In this document: positions 1 through 6,377 of the stretch, piece after piece
How the letters are laid out: the number at the start of each line of letters is the position of its first letter
Position numbering within the stretch: the stretch's first letter is position 1
Source: FEN-727 sp036508635
GTDB taxonomy: Bacteria; Actinomycetota; Geothermincolia; Fen-727; Anoxymicrobiaceae
Direction of reading: 5' to 3'
Assembly: GCA_036508635.1 (NCBI GenBank)
Contig: DATCGY010000126.1
Span: 1-12,903, forward strand
Length of the DNA stretch: 12,903 nt
Made by a program: the position numbers and the translations under genes
Notes under the pieces: generated by a model
The model's input: the letters and a program-made list of their open reading frames with translations, nothing else
What the model was told of the DNA's origin: nothing
The model's database searches: none

Positions 1-195
1 ATAATAATCCCGTTGATGGCGGTCGCGGGCTCGCTCGGTCGCAAGCCGCTGGTCCCGGAATCCGAAGGCACTTTCCCGACCGACAACCTGCTCTTCGCGG
101 GGCTCCTGGTTGGCATCATCATCATCATCGGGGCACTGACGTTCTTCCCGGTGCTGGCCCTGGGCCCGCTGGCGGAGCAGTTTACCTTCTTCTAA
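1..195 (+). CDS. kdpA: KdpA, C-terminal end (cut by window start)
   Basis: This is the last 64 codons of the K+-translocating subunit of the KdpFABC ATPase, an inner-membrane protein of the SKT (K+-channel-like) superfamily. The reading frame is open from base 1, so the 5' part lies outside the window; the TTG at 13 is internal and not a start. The visible part shows the typical KdpA ending: IAGSL-like helix end (here VAGSLGRK), the GTFPTDN loop, and a final hydrophobic helix with GALTFFPVLALGPL. The same landmarks occur in the second KdpA at the right of the window (GTFRTD, GALTFFAALALGPI), but the two differ at many positions. kdpB follows after 24 bases. Family assignment is secure from these motifs and from the kdpB and kdpC downstream. 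Confidence 0.95.
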   Translation: MIIPLMAVAGSLGRKPLVPESEGTFPTDNLLFAGLLVGIIIIIGALTFFPVLALGPLAEQFTFF

Positions 196-219
196 CCGGA
201 AACATCGAGGAAGACAGGC

Positions 220-2244
220 ATGGCAGAAAGCCAGAAACTATTTGATGCGAAGCTCATAAGGGAAAGCACCGCGAGTTCCTTCAAGAAGCTCAACCCCGGG
301 CACCTCTGGCGGAACCCGGTGATGTTCATCGTGGAGATTGGCGCCGCGGTCACGACCTACTTCTTCTTCAAGAACCTCATCAGGGGCCTCGGCGACCTGC
401 CATTCATAGGCTTGGTGACGGTGTGGCTCTGGTTTACCGTGCTCTTCGCGAATTTCGCGGAGGCTGTTGCCGAGGGAAGGGGCCGCGCACAGGCTGAGAC
501 CTTGCGAAAGACGCGGGTCGAGACCACGGCCAGGCTCGTCAAGGATAGCGGCGAGACCGAGATGGTCTCGGCCGGGCAGCTCAGGAAGGGCGACGTAGTG
601 GTAGTCGAGGCCGGTGAGATCATTCCGGGCGACGGCGAGGTGATCGAGGGCATCGCCAGCGTCGACGAGTCGGCGATCACCGGAGAGTCCGCCCCCGTGA
701 TAAGGGAGTCGGGCGGCGATTTCAGCTCCGTTACTGGAGGTACGACCGTGCTCTCCGACCGGATAAGGATACGCATATACGCCGACCCCGGGGAGAGCTT
801 CCTCGACAAGATGATATCGCTGGTCGAAGGCGCAGAGCGGCAGAAGACTCCCAACGAAATAGCCCTCAGTATCCTGCTGGTCGCGCTGACCATCATCTTC
901 CTGGTCGTGATCCTGATAATAACCCCTATCGCCAACTACCTGAAGGCCGGCCCGTCGCAGACGGCCCTGGTCGCACTCCTGGTCTGCTTGATTCCGACGA
1001 CGATCGGGGGGCTCCTTTCGGCCATCGGCATCGCGGGGATCAACAGGCTCACCCAGCACAACGTGCTGGCCATGTCCGGCCGTGCCGTGGAGGCCGCTGG
1101 AGACATAAACACCCTGCTGCTCGATAAGACAGGCACCATAACCTTCGGTAACCGCTTCGCCAACGAGTTCATCCCGTTCGAGGGCTCGACGCCCGCGCAG
1201 GTGGGCACGGCCGCGATGCTCTCCTCCCTCGGCGACACCACGCCAGAAGGCCGTTCGATCATCTCTCTCGGTGAGAAAGTCGGGCTGGAGGTAAAGGAGG
1301 GGGAGAGCGGGACCGTGGTGCCCTTTACCGCCGAAACGCGGATGAGCGGGCTCGATCGGAACGGCGACAGGTACAGGAAGGGGGCCGCGGACGCCATCTC
1401 AAGGTATATCGAGGCAGCCGGCGGCACGCTTCCCGAAGGCTACGAAGAAGCGGTCGCACTGATCGCAAAGCAGGGGTCCACCCCTCTGGCCGTAACGCAT
1501 AACAACCAGGTCCTGGGGCTCGTTGAGCTGAAGGACGTGGTGAAGCCCGGCATAAACGAGCGCTTCGAGCGCCTGAGGGCAATGGGTATCAAGACCGTTA
1601 TGATAACCGGCGACAACCCGCACACCGCCGAGGCTATCGCCCGGGAGGCCGGCGTCGACGACTTCGTAGCCGAGGCCAAGCCTGAGCAGAAGATGGACAT
1701 AATCCGCAACGAGCAGGCCGGCGGTAAACTGGTGGCCATGACCGGTGACGGCACGAATGACGCCCCGGCGCTGGCGCTGGCCGACGTCGGCCTGGCGATG
1801 AACAGCGGCACGCAGGCGGCCAAGGAAGCCGGCAACATGGTCGACCTCGACTCGGACCCCGCCAAGCTTATCGAGGTCGTTGAGATCGGCAAGCAGCTCC
1901 TCATCACCCGAGGGAGCCTGACCACGTTCAGCGTTGCCAACGACGTTTCCAAGTACTTCGCGATCATACCGGCGATGTTCATGGTCGTCCTTCCGGGCCT
2001 GGCGGCGCTTAATATCATGCGGCTCTCCAGCCCCAACAGCGCCGTCCTGTCGGCGGTAATATTTAACGCGCTGATAATCGTCGCATTGATACCCCTGGCC
2101 CTGAGGGGGGTCAAGTACCGGCCTATCGGCGCTCTGGGGATTCTGCGACGCAACATACTCATCTACGGTATCGGTGGGCTCATTGCCCCGTTCATAGGGA
2201 TCAAGTTGATCGACATGCTCTTGCACGCGATGCACATAGTCTAG
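220..2244 (+). CDS. kdpB: KdpB, K+-transporting P-type ATPase catalytic subunit
   Basis: This is the ATP-hydrolysing subunit of the KdpFABC high-affinity K+ pump in the cytoplasmic membrane (P1A-type ATPase). The protein has 674 residues, close to the usual length of about 680. Landmarks in order: N-terminal membrane helices, the actuator-domain TGES motif at residues 154-157, the phosphorylation motif DKTGT with the acceptor Asp at residue 302, the MTGDGTNDAP hinge motif, and C-terminal helices ending with APFIGIKLID. In E. coli the serine of TGES is an inhibitory phosphorylation site, and that serine is conserved here (S157). The ATG at 220 is preceded by GAGGAAG at 207-213, a good ribosome-binding site with a 6-base gap. 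kdpC follows within a few bases. All catalytic motifs are intact, so this copy should be active. It is clearly diverged from the second KdpB in this window. Confidence 0.98.
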   Translation: MAESQKLFDAKLIRESTASSFKKLNPGHLWRNPVMFIVEIGAAVTTYFFFKNLIRGLGDLPFIGLVTVWLWFTVLFANFAEAVAEGRGRAQAETLRKTRVETTARLVKDSGETEMVSAGQLRKGDVVVVEAGEIIPGDGEVIEGIASVDESAITGESAPVIRESGGDFSSVTGGTTVLSDRIRIRIYADPGESFLDKMISLVEGAERQKTPNEIALSILLVALTIIFLVVILIITPIANYLKAGPSQTALVALLVCLIPTTIGGLLSAIGIAGINRLTQHNVLAMSGRAVEAAGDINTLLLDKTGTITFGNRFANEFIPFEGSTPAQVGTAAMLSSLGDTTPEGRSIISLGEKVGLEVKEGESGTVVPFTAETRMSGLDRNGDRYRKGAADAISRYIEAAGGTLPEGYEEAVALIAKQGSTPLAVTHNNQVLGLVELKDVVKPGINERFERLRAMGIKTVMITGDNPHTAEAIAREAGVDDFVAEAKPEQKMDIIRNEQAGGKLVAMTGDGTNDAPALALADVGLAMNSGTQAAKEAGNMVDLDSDPAKLIEVVEIGKQLLITRGSLTTFSVANDVSKYFAIIPAMFMVVLPGLAALNIMRLSSPNSAVLSAVIFNALIIVALIPLALRGVKYRPIGALGILRRNILIYGIGGLIAPFIGIKLIDMLLHAMHIV

Positions 2245-2252
2245 GGTTGTTC

Positions 2253-2834
2253 ATGAGAGACCTGGCAAGGATAGTCATAATCGTGATAGTGCTGGTGCTG
2301 CTGGTGGGACTGGCCTATCCGCTTTTCACGGCGCTCGTCGGCCGCCTGGACGGTAAGTCCGCCGACGGCCAGATAATTTACCTCAACGGGAAGCCTGTGG
2401 GGGCAAAGAACATCGGCCAGAAGTTCGATTCGAAAGGATTCTTCCACGGAAGGCCCTCGGCGGCGGGTAACGGCTACGATGCCATGCACAGCGGCGCGTC
2501 CAACCTCGGTCCAGCGAACCCTCAGCTCATCAGGGACGCCAAAGCCCGCATAGCGGAGCTCCTCAAAGAGAACCCTGGACTAAAGGTCAAGGACATACCG
2601 GTGGAGCTCGTCACGGGGTCGGCTTCGGGCCTCGACCCGGACATAAGCGTCGAGTCGGCGTCCCTGCAGGTCAAGAGGATTTCTGGCGCGACCGGCATTC
2701 CCGCCTCGAAGCTCAGGGAGCTGATACGCAAGCACACCAGGGGCCGAACCCTGGGCATCTTCGGCGAGCCGAGGGTGAATGTGCTCGAGTTGAACCTGGA
2801 GATCAAACGGCTGTCTAAGGAGGCTGGCAGATGA
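2253..2834 (+). CDS. kdpC: KdpC, K+-transporting ATPase subunit C
   Basis: This is the KdpC subunit, which stabilises the KdpFABC complex and is proposed to aid ATP binding by KdpB. It is anchored by one N-terminal helix (about residues 5-27, ending GLAYPLFTALVG), with the remainder outside the cytoplasm. Family blocks are all present: FHGRPSAAG followed by YDAMHSGASNLGP, then SGLDPDIS and ASLQVKRI, and a C-terminal FGEPRVNVLELN. I chose the ATG at 2253 (193 residues). A TTG at 2247 is in frame, but it lies only two bases after the kdpB stop, and the weak AGGG at 2243-2246 suits the ATG better. Its stop overlaps the next start (ATGA at 2831-2834), indicating translational coupling. Confidence 0.96.
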   Translation: MRDLARIVIIVIVLVLLVGLAYPLFTALVGRLDGKSADGQIIYLNGKPVGAKNIGQKFDSKGFFHGRPSAAGNGYDAMHSGASNLGPANPQLIRDAKARIAELLKENPGLKVKDIPVELVTGSASGLDPDISVESASLQVKRISGATGIPASKLRELIRKHTRGRTLGIFGEPRVNVLELNLEIKRLSKEAGR

Positions 2835-3415
2835 AGAACGTCATCACGATGTCCCGGCAGAAAGGCAGCGGTGGGACCGTCATAGCCGGTATTGTCGCGG
2901 ATAGGTTGGGTTGGCCGCTGGTGCGCCGCGAGATGGTGACCGAGGCCGCCAATCAGGCTGGCGTTGATTTCCTGAAGATAGAAAGCGCGTTGGACCACCG
3001 CCCCAATCTGCAGGACCGAACAACCATGCAAGCGAAGTTAGGCAAATACCTGGACGCCATCAGCAAGGTAATCCGGGAGTATGCTGAGAGGGGCAACGTC
3101 GTTCTCCTGGGGCGAGGCGCCAACGTCATCCTGGCCGATGACCCCAGGCTCTTCCGCGTACACATCGTCGCTGACCTTGAGACCCGTATCGAGCGCACGG
3201 CCACGATGGAGCGACTCAAAGGGAAGAAGGGCCTCCAGGAGGCAAGGACGATGGTATTGGACTCGGATTACTCGAGGACGGCATACTATAATTACCTCTT
3301 TGACTCGGACTGGAATGACCCAAATCTGTACGAGCTCGTCATCAACACCACCGAGATGACGGTCGAGCAGGCAGCGGACATCATCCTCAAGACCTTTGAG
3401 GTTGTAAGGGGATAG
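2831..3415 (+). CDS. Cytidylate kinase-like family protein
   Basis: This 194-residue soluble protein resembles the cytidylate kinase-like family (a P-loop nucleotide kinase relative). The N-terminus reads ITMSRQKGSGGT, the characteristic form of this family, in which GSGG stands where ordinary kinases have a GK[ST] P-loop. Further family traits are VLLGRGANVILAD (about residues 91-103), followed by an Arg-rich segment, and a late YYNYLFDSDWNDP segment before NTTEMT. The substrate of these proteins is not established, so I do not call it a CMP kinase. The start at 2831 has AAGGAGG at 2817-2823 and overlaps the kdpC stop. The KdpD-like gene begins three bases after its stop. Its place between kdpC and kdpD-N suggests a role connected to Kdp, perhaps nucleotide sensing, but this is inference. 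Confidence 0.85.
   Translation: MKNVITMSRQKGSGGTVIAGIVADRLGWPLVRREMVTEAANQAGVDFLKIESALDHRPNLQDRTTMQAKLGKYLDAISKVIREYAERGNVVLLGRGANVILADDPRLFRVHIVADLETRIERTATMERLKGKKGLQEARTMVLDSDYSRTAYYNYLFDSDWNDPNLYELVINTTEMTVEQAADIILKTFEVVRG
3406..3411 (+). promoter_or_regulatory. Ribosome-binding site that decides the TTG start of the short kdpD
   Basis: AAGGGG lies 7 bases before a TTG at 3419. The next in-frame ATG comes only after the Walker A motif, so the TTG must be the real start. The site sits inside the last codons of the preceding cytidylate-kinase-like gene, as expected for a coupled operon. Confidence 0.7.
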
Positions 3416-3418
3416 CTC

Positions 3419-4531
3419 TTGAACGATGAAGCCAGGGCCAAGTTCACGATTTTCCTGGGAGCGGCGGCCGGGGTAGGCAAGACCTATACCATGCTCTCGG
3501 AGGCGAAGGCGCAGCTCAACCAGGGCCTGGACGTAAGAGTCGGCTTCGTCGAGACTCACGGACGGGCTGAAACGGCGGCGATGATCGGGGAGATACCGGT
3601 AATCCCGAAGAAGAATATCGAGTACCGTGGCTCAATATTCGAGGAGATGGACCTGGACGCGATTATCGCGGACCACCCCCAGTTGGTGCTCATAGACGAA
3701 CTGGCGCACACAAACATCCCTGGGGAGCGGCACAGGAAGCGCTACGATGACATCATGGAAGTGCTGGGCCACGGAATCGATGTGTGGTCAACGGTCAACA
3801 TCCAGCACCTCGAAAGCCTTAACGTCATGGTCTATGAGCTGACGGGGGTCAAGGTCCGGGAGACCTTCCCGGATTACATTCTGGCGCGCGCGGACGAGAT
3901 CCGACTGATCGACATCAGCCCGGAGGCCTTGATCGAGCGGCTCAAGGCCGGGAAGGTCTACCCACCAGGTAAGATCGAGAGGGCGCTCTCCAGCTTTTTC
4001 CAGAAGAGTAACCTGACCGCGCTCAGGGAGCTTTCGCTTCGCGAGGTGGCCGATGAGGTAGAGGAGGCCGTCAGTCCGGAGGAGGCCCAGCGCGCGGTCA
4101 TCCGGAGGATTATGGTCTGTGTCGGTCCCGAGACCAACGCCCAGCGCATAATCCGCAGGAGCTGGCGTCTGGCCAAGAGGTTTAACACGGACCTCACCGT
4201 GGCATACATGAGGAAGTCGCCAGGATGGTTTGCGGAGGGGCCGTCTGAATCACCCGAAGAAGAATCCTGGATGGAGGCCCTCCGCCAGCTTGCCGCGGTA
4301 CTCGACGTCGAGTTCGTGGAGATTGACGAGGACGAGGCAGCGACCGGCATAGTGCAAACCGCCCTGGATAAGAAGGTCGGCCTGATCGTCATGGGGCGGC
4401 CGCGGAGCAGTGGGCTCGTCCGGTTCTTGCGCGAACCGCTTCTTTTGCAGGTTCTTCAGAAGACGAGTAAGGTTGATGTGTTCGTCATGAACGATGAGGA
4501 CGCCGGGCTCGGCCAGGAGGGGAAGTCATGA
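3419..4531 (+). CDS. Short KdpD: N-terminal KdpD domain plus UspA domain, no histidine kinase
   Basis: This 370-residue protein matches only the cytoplasmic N-terminal portion of the K+ sensor kinase KdpD (normally about 890 residues). Residues about 8-215 are the KdpD domain: Walker A GAAAGVGKT at 14-22, VGFVETHGR at 41-49, Walker B-like LVLIDELAHTN at 89-99, and VNIQHLESLN at 126-135. Residues about 229-358 are a UspA domain starting IMVCVGP and containing VMGRPRSSG near its end. There are no membrane helices, HisKA or HATPase parts. The reading frame ends cleanly at a TGA that overlaps the next gene (ATGA at 4528), so this is a true short form and not an obvious frameshift. Short KdpD proteins are known, for example in Anabaena. 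The serine-rich motif reported for c-di-AMP binding by the S. aureus KdpD Usp domain is not evident. The missing kinase half is encoded on the minus strand at 7079-8605. Confidence 0.93.
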   Translation: MNDEARAKFTIFLGAAAGVGKTYTMLSEAKAQLNQGLDVRVGFVETHGRAETAAMIGEIPVIPKKNIEYRGSIFEEMDLDAIIADHPQLVLIDELAHTNIPGERHRKRYDDIMEVLGHGIDVWSTVNIQHLESLNVMVYELTGVKVRETFPDYILARADEIRLIDISPEALIERLKAGKVYPPGKIERALSSFFQKSNLTALRELSLREVADEVEEAVSPEEAQRAVIRRIMVCVGPETNAQRIIRRSWRLAKRFNTDLTVAYMRKSPGWFAEGPSESPEEESWMEALRQLAAVLDVEFVEIDEDEAATGIVQTALDKKVGLIVMGRPRSSGLVRFLREPLLLQVLQKTSKVDVFVMNDEDAGLGQEGKS

Positions 4532-5067
4532 CCGGCTTCTTGATCGGATTGGCCGCGGGAGTGATCCTGGCGGCGCTGGTCATGCTGCTCATCTCTTACG
4601 CGAAGACGGGAGGTATCCTCGGGTTCTTTGTCAGCCAGAGGTATGCGGGCTACAGGAAGGTGCTGGTGGCAACTATCGGGCGTCCTTTCGACGAGAACGC
4701 GATCAGTGTCGCGGCTCGCGTGGTTGCGCAAGAAGGCCTGGTGCAGACGCTCTACATCGCGGAGATACCGCTCAATCGGCCGCTCGAGTCGGGAGCGGAA
4801 CAGGAACTTTCCGCCGGGATGGAGGAGCTCGAGGAATCCGCAAGGATAGCCAAGAAGCTCGGCGTTCGCCCCCTTCCCAGGCTCGAGAGGTCCCGGCTCG
4901 GGAGCAAGACGATAGTCGAGATTCAGAGGGAGGAGGCGTTTGACGCCGTGGTTCTGGACGTTCGTTTGGGCAACAGGTCGGGCAGGCAGGGCCGCAAGGT
5001 GGCCGAGTATGTGCAGAAGCACGCCACCTGTAATGTAATAGTGGTATCGGGCCAGCAGAGTGAGTAA
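4528..5067 (+). CDS. Membrane-anchored UspA-like protein
   Basis: This 179-residue protein has one strongly hydrophobic N-terminal helix (about residues 3-24, GFLIGLAAGVILAALVMLLI) and then a UspA-like alpha/beta domain from about residue 41 (YRKVLVATIGRPFDENA) to VIVVSG near the end. The ATP-binding glycine pattern typical of UspA (G-2x-G-9x-G-S/T) is poorly preserved (LGNRSGRQG), so nucleotide binding is uncertain. The start overlaps the short-kdpD stop by ATGA, with AGGAGGGG at 4514-4521 as ribosome-binding site. The orientation of the helix probably leaves the Usp domain in the cytoplasm, next to the product of the gene before it. Its placement suggests it could tether or partner the soluble KdpD fragment, but no function is established. 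I do not recognise a specific gene name. Confidence 0.85.
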   Translation: MTGFLIGLAAGVILAALVMLLISYAKTGGILGFFVSQRYAGYRKVLVATIGRPFDENAISVAARVVAQEGLVQTLYIAEIPLNRPLESGAEQELSAGMEELEESARIAKKLGVRPLPRLERSRLGSKTIVEIQREEAFDAVVLDVRLGNRSGRQGRKVAEYVQKHATCNVIVVSGQQSE

Positions 5068-5085
5068 GGATGGAGGTTGTTGCCC

Positions 5086-5508
5086 ATGAAGATGTTGATC
5101 GTCGGTTGCGGCAGGGTGGGCTCAACCCTGGCCAATCTTTATGATAAGACGGGTCACGAGGTCAGCGTCGTCGATGAGGACGAGGGAGCCGCGATGCGCC
5201 TCGAACCGGAGTTCCGGGGGAGCTTCTTCAAGGGAGTGGGCCTCGACGTGAGAGTTCTCCGTGACGCCGGTATTGAAGATACCGAAGTCTGCCTTGTCGC
5301 CACGGACGGCGACAACACGAACCTGGTGGTCGCCCAGATCGCCCGGGAGCAGTTCCACATCCCATGCGTGGTCGTGCGCGTGTTCGACCCCAACCGCGCC
5401 AAATTCTTCGAGGCTCGAGGCTTGAAGGTGATCTGTCCGGTTGCGCTTACGGCCGACCTCATGCACCAGGCGGTGTCCGATTTCCGTGGGGAGGAGGATG
5501 TCGAATGA
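5086..5508 (+). CDS. TrkA-type RCK_N (Rossmann) protein, short form
   Basis: This 140-residue cytosolic protein consists of a single RCK_N (TrkA-N) Rossmann domain. It opens with MKMLIVGCGRVGS, giving a GxGxxG dinucleotide-binding loop at residues 7-12, and has an acidic Asp (D30) at the end of the second strand, typical of NAD(H)-binding TrkA proteins. The RCK_C (TrkA-C) ligand domain is absent, since the gene ends at about the point where that domain would begin. I chose the ATG at 5086: GGAGG at 5072-5076 lies 9 bases upstream, while the in-frame TTG at 5077 has no room for a site. It overlaps the next trkA-like gene by ATGA at 5505. RCK proteins gate Trk/Ktr K+ channels, but no TrkH/KtrB gene is present in this window, so the partner is unknown. 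Confidence 0.9.
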   Translation: MKMLIVGCGRVGSTLANLYDKTGHEVSVVDEDEGAAMRLEPEFRGSFFKGVGLDVRVLRDAGIEDTEVCLVATDGDNTNLVVAQIAREQFHIPCVVVRVFDPNRAKFFEARGLKVICPVALTADLMHQAVSDFRGEEDVE

Positions 5509-6185
5509 ACCCGTTCATCCTTGTCATAGGCGGAGGAAAGGTCGGCGCCAATCTCTCCAGGGAGCTGCTAGCGAACGACTTCGAAGTGGTTGTTATCGAG
5601 CAGAGCATGAGGAAATACGCCGCTCTTGAGAAGGAATTCGAGCACGCCGCCATCATGGGCGACGGTACTGAAGTAACCGTTCTGCAGAAGGCCGGGATAG
5701 CGAGAGCGGACTATGTCATCGCGGTCACAGGAGACGATGAGGACAACATTGTCATCTGCCAGCTTGCCACAGAGAAGTACGAAGTCAAGAACATAATCGC
5801 ACGCGTCAACAACCCGATAAACCAGCAGACGTTCGACCTCCTCGGCGTGAAGCCAACCGTGAGCAGCGTGCGCACGATTCTCTCAATGGTGGAGCACAGG
5901 CTACCCCACCAGCGCCTGCTCAGCCTCCTGAACTTCGAGGAGGAGAATATCCAGGTCGTGGAGTGCATACTCTCCGATGACTCAGTGTCGGTCGGAAAGA
6001 CGCTCCGGGACCTGCCGCTGCCGCAGGGCATTCTGCTCGTTCTCATACTCAGGGAGCATGAGTCGGTCATACCAAACGGTGACGTAGAACTCAGGCCCGA
6101 CGACCACCTCATTATAATCACGGATAAAGGCCGCGAGGACGAGGTCTGTGACTTGATCGTCAGGGACCGGGAAGGGGAATGCTGA
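5505..6185 (+). CDS. TrkA family protein with RCK_N and RCK_C domains
   Basis: This 226-residue cytosolic regulator of K+ transport has two domains. Residues about 3-125 are an RCK_N Rossmann domain with GGGKVG at 9-14 and an acidic Glu (E32) ending strand two. Residues about 145-222 are an RCK_C domain with SVGKTLRDLPLPQG, the SVIPNGDVELRPDDHLIII pattern typical of the family, and a closing helix. The start at 5505 overlaps the stop of the shorter RCK gene. The longer upstream reading frame to 5364 is just the +1 frame of that gene and is rejected. Tandem RCK proteins usually form a gating ring for a TrkH/KtrB pore, which is missing here. It is the last gene of the left operon; 6 bases after its stop lies the end of a broken dodecin gene on the opposite strand. 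Confidence 0.93.
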   Translation: MNPFILVIGGGKVGANLSRELLANDFEVVVIEQSMRKYAALEKEFEHAAIMGDGTEVTVLQKAGIARADYVIAVTGDDEDNIVICQLATEKYEVKNIIARVNNPINQQTFDLLGVKPTVSSVRTILSMVEHRLPHQRLLSLLNFEEENIQVVECILSDDSVSVGKTLRDLPLPQGILLVLILREHESVIPNGDVELRPDDHLIIITDKGREDEVCDLIVRDREGEC

Positions 6186-6191
6186 ACCCCT

Positions 6192-6281
6192 CTAGGCTTC
6201 CTTGCCCATGTACTTGAAGGAGACCTTGACCCCGGCGCGGTAGGCGGCCATCTTGCCGTCCTCGCTCTTCAGGTCCATTTT
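6192..6281 (-). pseudogene. Dodecin, C-terminal fragment (5' part missing)
   Basis: Reading the minus strand from 6281 to the TAG at 6194-6192 gives 29 codons: KMDLKSEDGKMAAYR, then AGVKVSFKYMGKEA. This matches the last strands of dodecin, a small (about 65-70 residue) flavin-binding dodecamer that stores or buffers flavins; its C-terminus typically reads like EDGKIxxYRVxVKVSFKY. Before the Lys-Met the reading frame stays open for 32 codons but looks nothing like dodecin. There is no start codon, and the expected N-terminal strand and helix are absent in all three minus frames. The break falls at 6279-6282, exactly where a tRNA 3' part begins on the other strand. It is therefore a broken gene, or an artificial join. 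Confidence 0.75.
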
Positions 6282-6330
6282 AGGGCCTTTTGGCCGCAGG
6301 GTCGTGAGGGTTCGAGTCCCCCCTCCGACA
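6279..6330 (+). other. 3' part of a tRNA, probably tRNA-Leu(UAG); att-like remnant
   Basis: These 52 bases fold like the 3' part of a class II tRNA. Elements in order: an anticodon loop TTTAGGG-type with TAG at 6281-6283, the 3' strand of the anticodon stem CCTTT (6286-6290), a long variable arm (TGGCC at 6291-6295 pairing with GGTCG at 6300-6304), a T arm GAGGG-TTCGAGT-CCCCC (6306-6322, with one A-C mismatch), an acceptor strand CTCCGAC (6323-6329) and discriminator A6330. The long variable arm, TAG anticodon and A73 all suggest tRNA-Leu(UAG). CCA is not encoded. The 5' half is absent: the bases before 6279 are dodecin sequence and do not pair with CCTTT. It cannot make a tRNA. A remnant from anticodon loop to 3' end is the usual shape of an attachment-site copy left by tyrosine recombinases. 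Confidence 0.65.
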
Positions 6331-6377
6331 CTATCAAATCCCAACGTAAAGACATTTCGCACGGCTACCTGTGCTAA

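Larger units (their letters stand above)
6186..6377. other. Convergent intergenic region between the two kdp operons
   Basis: The 192 bases between the trkA-like stop and the kdpE stop hold the dodecin fragment, the tRNA 3' part and about 47 unassigned bases (6331-6377). I see no strong GC-rich hairpin followed by a T run for either operon. The short GGCC-TTTT-GGCC hairpin at 6284-6295 lies in the tRNA remnant and has no U tract after it. How the two operons stop transcription without colliding is not evident. Confidence 0.6.

Noticed and set aside
3415..4531. The short KdpD as a frameshifted full-length KdpD.
   Set aside because: The next gene has one helix and a new Usp domain, not the four-helix and kinase parts of KdpD, and the stop is part of a clean ATGA overlap with its own ribosome-binding site.
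5364..5504. N-terminal extension of the second TrkA-like protein back to 5364.
   Set aside because: The extra 47 residues are the shifted frame of the preceding RCK gene; the ATG at 5505 starts directly at the Rossmann strand and overlaps the upstream stop as ATGA.
6284..6295. GGCC-TTTT-GGCC hairpin as a transcription terminator.
   Set aside because: It has only four base pairs, no T run follows on either strand, and it falls inside the tRNA-like sequence.
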